In this document: piece after piece, positions 6,361 through 7,685 of the stretch
Position numbering within the stretch: position 1 is the stretch's first letter
Layout: the number at the start of each line of letters is the position of its first letter
Assembly (NCBI GenBank): GCA_903930515.1
Contig: CAIYYW010000213.1
Location: forward strand, 1-7,685
Source of the DNA: an uncultured delta proteobacterium
Lineage (GTDB): Bacteria; RBG-13-61-14; DRUE01
Length of the DNA: 7,685 nucleotides
Reading direction: 5' to 3'
Notes under the pieces: model-generated
What the model saw: the letters and a program-made list of their open reading frames with translations, nothing else
Database searches by the model: none
Told to the model about the DNA's origin: nothing
Program-made: the position numbers and the translations under genes

Positions 6361-6367
6361 AAAGGAG
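6361..6367 (+). promoter_or_regulatory. Strong Shine-Dalgarno sequence fixing the MshEN gene start
   Basis: AAAGGAG ends four bases before the ATG at 6372. It shows that this genome uses canonical ribosome-binding sites, which makes their absence before the glycosidase and M23 peptidase starts more notable. Confidence 0.75.
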
Positions 6368-6371
6368 AGCG

Positions 6372-7685
6372 ATGAAGCAGGAACTGGGACAGATGCTGGT
6401 TGAGGACAAGCTGATCAGCGAGGTACAGTTGAAGGAAGCGATTTATAACCAGGTTATTTTCGGGGGCAAACTGGGGACCAATTTGTTGGAGCTGGGCTAC
6501 CTGGACGAGGAAACCCTGGCGCGATATTTGGCCCGGCAGCATCGGGTAAAGAGCATCAGACTGGAAGACCTGTCCAAGATCCATCCCTCCCTGACCAAGC
6601 TTCTGCCCAAGCGGATGGCGGAAAAATACCAGGCGGTTCCGGTCCGGCTGGAGGGCAAAAAATTATTCGTGGTGATGAGCAACCCGAGCGAGATGGGCGC
6701 TTTGAGCGAAATGAGTTTTGTCACCGGCAAGGTGATTGTGCCATTGGTGCTCCCGGAAGTCAGGGTTTTTGACCTGCTTAATATTTATTACAACATCGGA
6801 CGCGAGCTCAGATACATCAATGTCGCGATGATGGAATCGGAGCGCCGGAAAAAGATGGCCAAGCCGATCGGGAAGATCACTCCCAGGAAGGTGGAAAAGG
6901 CCAGACCCGAGGACGAGTTCAAGAAGAAGATTGTTTCGGAAGGCGGATTGGAACTGATCAGCGAAAAGGAATTTCGAGAACTCCAAACCGATCTGTCCCA
7001 ACCCCAGCCCCAGCCGGGAGCAACCCCTTCGGATCAGGCCCCGGTCCCGCCACCGGAGGTTGAATTCAGGAAGCCGGTTGCGGATACCCAGGCCGAGCCG
7101 GCTCCGGTTGCCAGGCCGGAACAGCCGGTCCGGGCGGTGGCTTACGCGCTTTACCGCGAGTTGGTCAAGGCCGAGGTCCCGGACCAGATCCCCGCGGCGC
7201 GGGTTCAGGATTTCCTCAAAAACTATGTCTCGGCCGAGCTTAAGGATTATATGCTCCCGCTCAAAAACCTGGTCACTTTTCTCAAAGCCGAGGGCGGGCT
7301 TGCGGACGACCGGATCAACCGGCTGGTGGAAAAGATCGTCAATCTGGAAAGCACGCTTAAGGTGATGATGCAGAAGCCCTCCGAGGAAATCTCGCTGGAA
7401 GACGAGGAGCCGGTGGAGTTGGAGGAGATGATTGAGCTGGAGCCGATGCCGGAGGAGCCGCAGGTTCAATATCTGGAGGAGCCGGAGCAGGTGCCGGAGG
7501 AGGCGGCCGAGGAACCCGAGCCGGAGATTCCTCAACTCAGCTTTGCCGACGCCACCCGGGAATTGATGGAAAAAACCAGGGACCGAGACGGATTGGCCCG
7601 GGCCGTGATCGGGTTTGCCAAAAGCGTTTTCAAACGCGCGGTCCTGTTCACCGTCCGCGGCGACCAGGTCTTCGGATGGTATGGA
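6372..7685 (+). CDS. MshEN (GspE N-terminal) domain protein with acidic linker and GAF-like start, 3' end outside window
   Basis: The frame is open for 438 codons to the end of the window with no stop. Residues 1 to about 140 form a GspE/PilB N-terminal (MshEN) domain. It has two tandem 24-residue motifs, residues 4-27 (starting ELGQMLVE, ending Q) and 33-56 (starting KLGTNLLE, ending Q), followed by the usual alpha/beta part (KLFVVMSNPSEM, then VTGKVIVPLVL). MshEN domains in MshE-type ATPases bind cyclic di-GMP. Next come a basic segment (about 155-190), a Pro/Gln/Ala-rich linker (205-255), a helical region (256-335), a Glu/Pro-rich acidic stretch (338-387), and from about 391 a segment (FADATRELMEK, then AVLFTVRGDQVFGW) resembling the GAF-like module in deltaproteobacterial GspE-N proteins. 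No Walker motif appears. It is more likely a regulatory or scaffold protein than the secretion ATPase, but an ATPase beyond the window cannot be excluded. The divergent neighbour is the glycosyltransferase. Confidence 0.8.
   Translation, partial: MKQELGQMLVEDKLISEVQLKEAIYNQVIFGGKLGTNLLELGYLDEETLARYLARQHRVKSIRLEDLSKIHPSLTKLLPKRMAEKYQAVPVRLEGKKLFVVMSNPSEMGALSEMSFVTGKVIVPLVLPEVRVFDLLNIYYNIGRELRYINVAMMESERRKKMAKPIGKITPRKVEKARPEDEFKKKIVSEGGLELISEKEFRELQTDLSQPQPQPGATPSDQAPVPPPEVEFRKPVADTQAEPAPVARPEQPVRAVAYALYRELVKAEVPDQIPAARVQDFLKNYVSAELKDYMLPLKNLVTFLKAEGGLADDRINRLVEKIVNLESTLKVMMQKPSEEISLEDEEPVELEEMIELEPMPEEPQVQYLEEPEQVPEEAAEEPEPEIPQLSFADATRELMEKTRDRDGLARAVIGFAKSVFKRAVLFTVRGDQVFGWYG
7383..7532 (+). 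repeat. Glu/Pro-rich low-complexity segment within the MshEN-domain gene
   Basis: Fifty codons (residues 338-387) encode 21 Glu, 1 Asp and 9 Pro with no Lys or Arg. At the DNA level there are irregular copies of CCGGAGGAG. It is probably a disordered, strongly negative spacer between the helical segment and the GAF-like domain, and a site prone to length variation by slippage. Confidence 0.7.

Noticed and set aside
6663-7535. 290-codon open frame antisense to the MshEN-domain gene
   Set aside because: Leu/Arg/His-rich shadow of the plus-strand frame, which has a strong Shine-Dalgarno sequence and a recognised domain; the length comes from the codon bias and the GAG/CCG-rich stretch.

Overview
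The window is about 7.7 kb of dense bacterial coding DNA, GC-rich (mid-fifties percent by eye), with five complete genes on both strands, a partial gene at each end, and one further complete gene of broad class only (a GH63/GH37-type glycosidase). I see no rRNA, tRNA, CRISPR array, insertion sequence or phage gene. The proteins indicate a bacterium with a murein sacculus (M23 endopeptidase) and c-di-GMP/type II-secretion or pilus-type regulation (MshEN domain). The style (unusual LeuB type, MshEN plus long linker plus GAF-like protein, few obvious terminators) suits an uncultured Gram-negative lineage such as Omnitrophota, Aminicenantota/Acidobacteriota or a deltaproteobacterium-like group. 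This is an impression from family resemblance, not a placement.

Left block (1-2289, + strand): the 3' end of ileS (isoleucyl-tRNA synthetase), then leuD (isopropylmalate isomerase small subunit) and a leuB-type 3-isopropylmalate dehydrogenase. Each start codon overlaps the previous stop as ATGA, so the three are almost certainly one translationally coupled operon linking branched-chain amino acid synthesis with isoleucine charging. The dehydrogenase has isopropylmalate-type substrate residues but an isocitrate-dehydrogenase-like Lys-Tyr pair at the position that selects NADP. LeuD has a mixed YLVT loop at the position known to set substrate specificity.

Middle block (2293-5436): a secreted (alpha/alpha)6 glycosidase on the minus strand converges on leuB with only 3 bases between them. 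A 247-bp divergent region then leads to a membrane-anchored M23 peptidoglycan endopeptidase and a YfcE-type metallophosphoesterase on the plus strand. Both divergent genes have a recognisable promoter whose -10 box lies only about 7-15 bases from the chosen start codon, suggesting leaderless or nearly leaderless mRNAs. Two perfect short dyads overlap the -35 boxes.

Right block (5553-7685): a soluble family-2 glycosyltransferase on the minus strand with a strong extended -10 promoter, and, divergent from it, a long open frame that starts at 6372 and runs off the window. It encodes an N-terminal MshEN (GspE N-terminal) domain, a Pro-rich linker, a helical segment, a very acidic Glu/Pro stretch and the beginning of what looks like a GAF-like domain, but no ATPase within the visible part. 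It is the least understood gene here and the best candidate for follow-up. I found no clear new multi-gene system; the interest lies in individual gene variants and in the promoter architecture.
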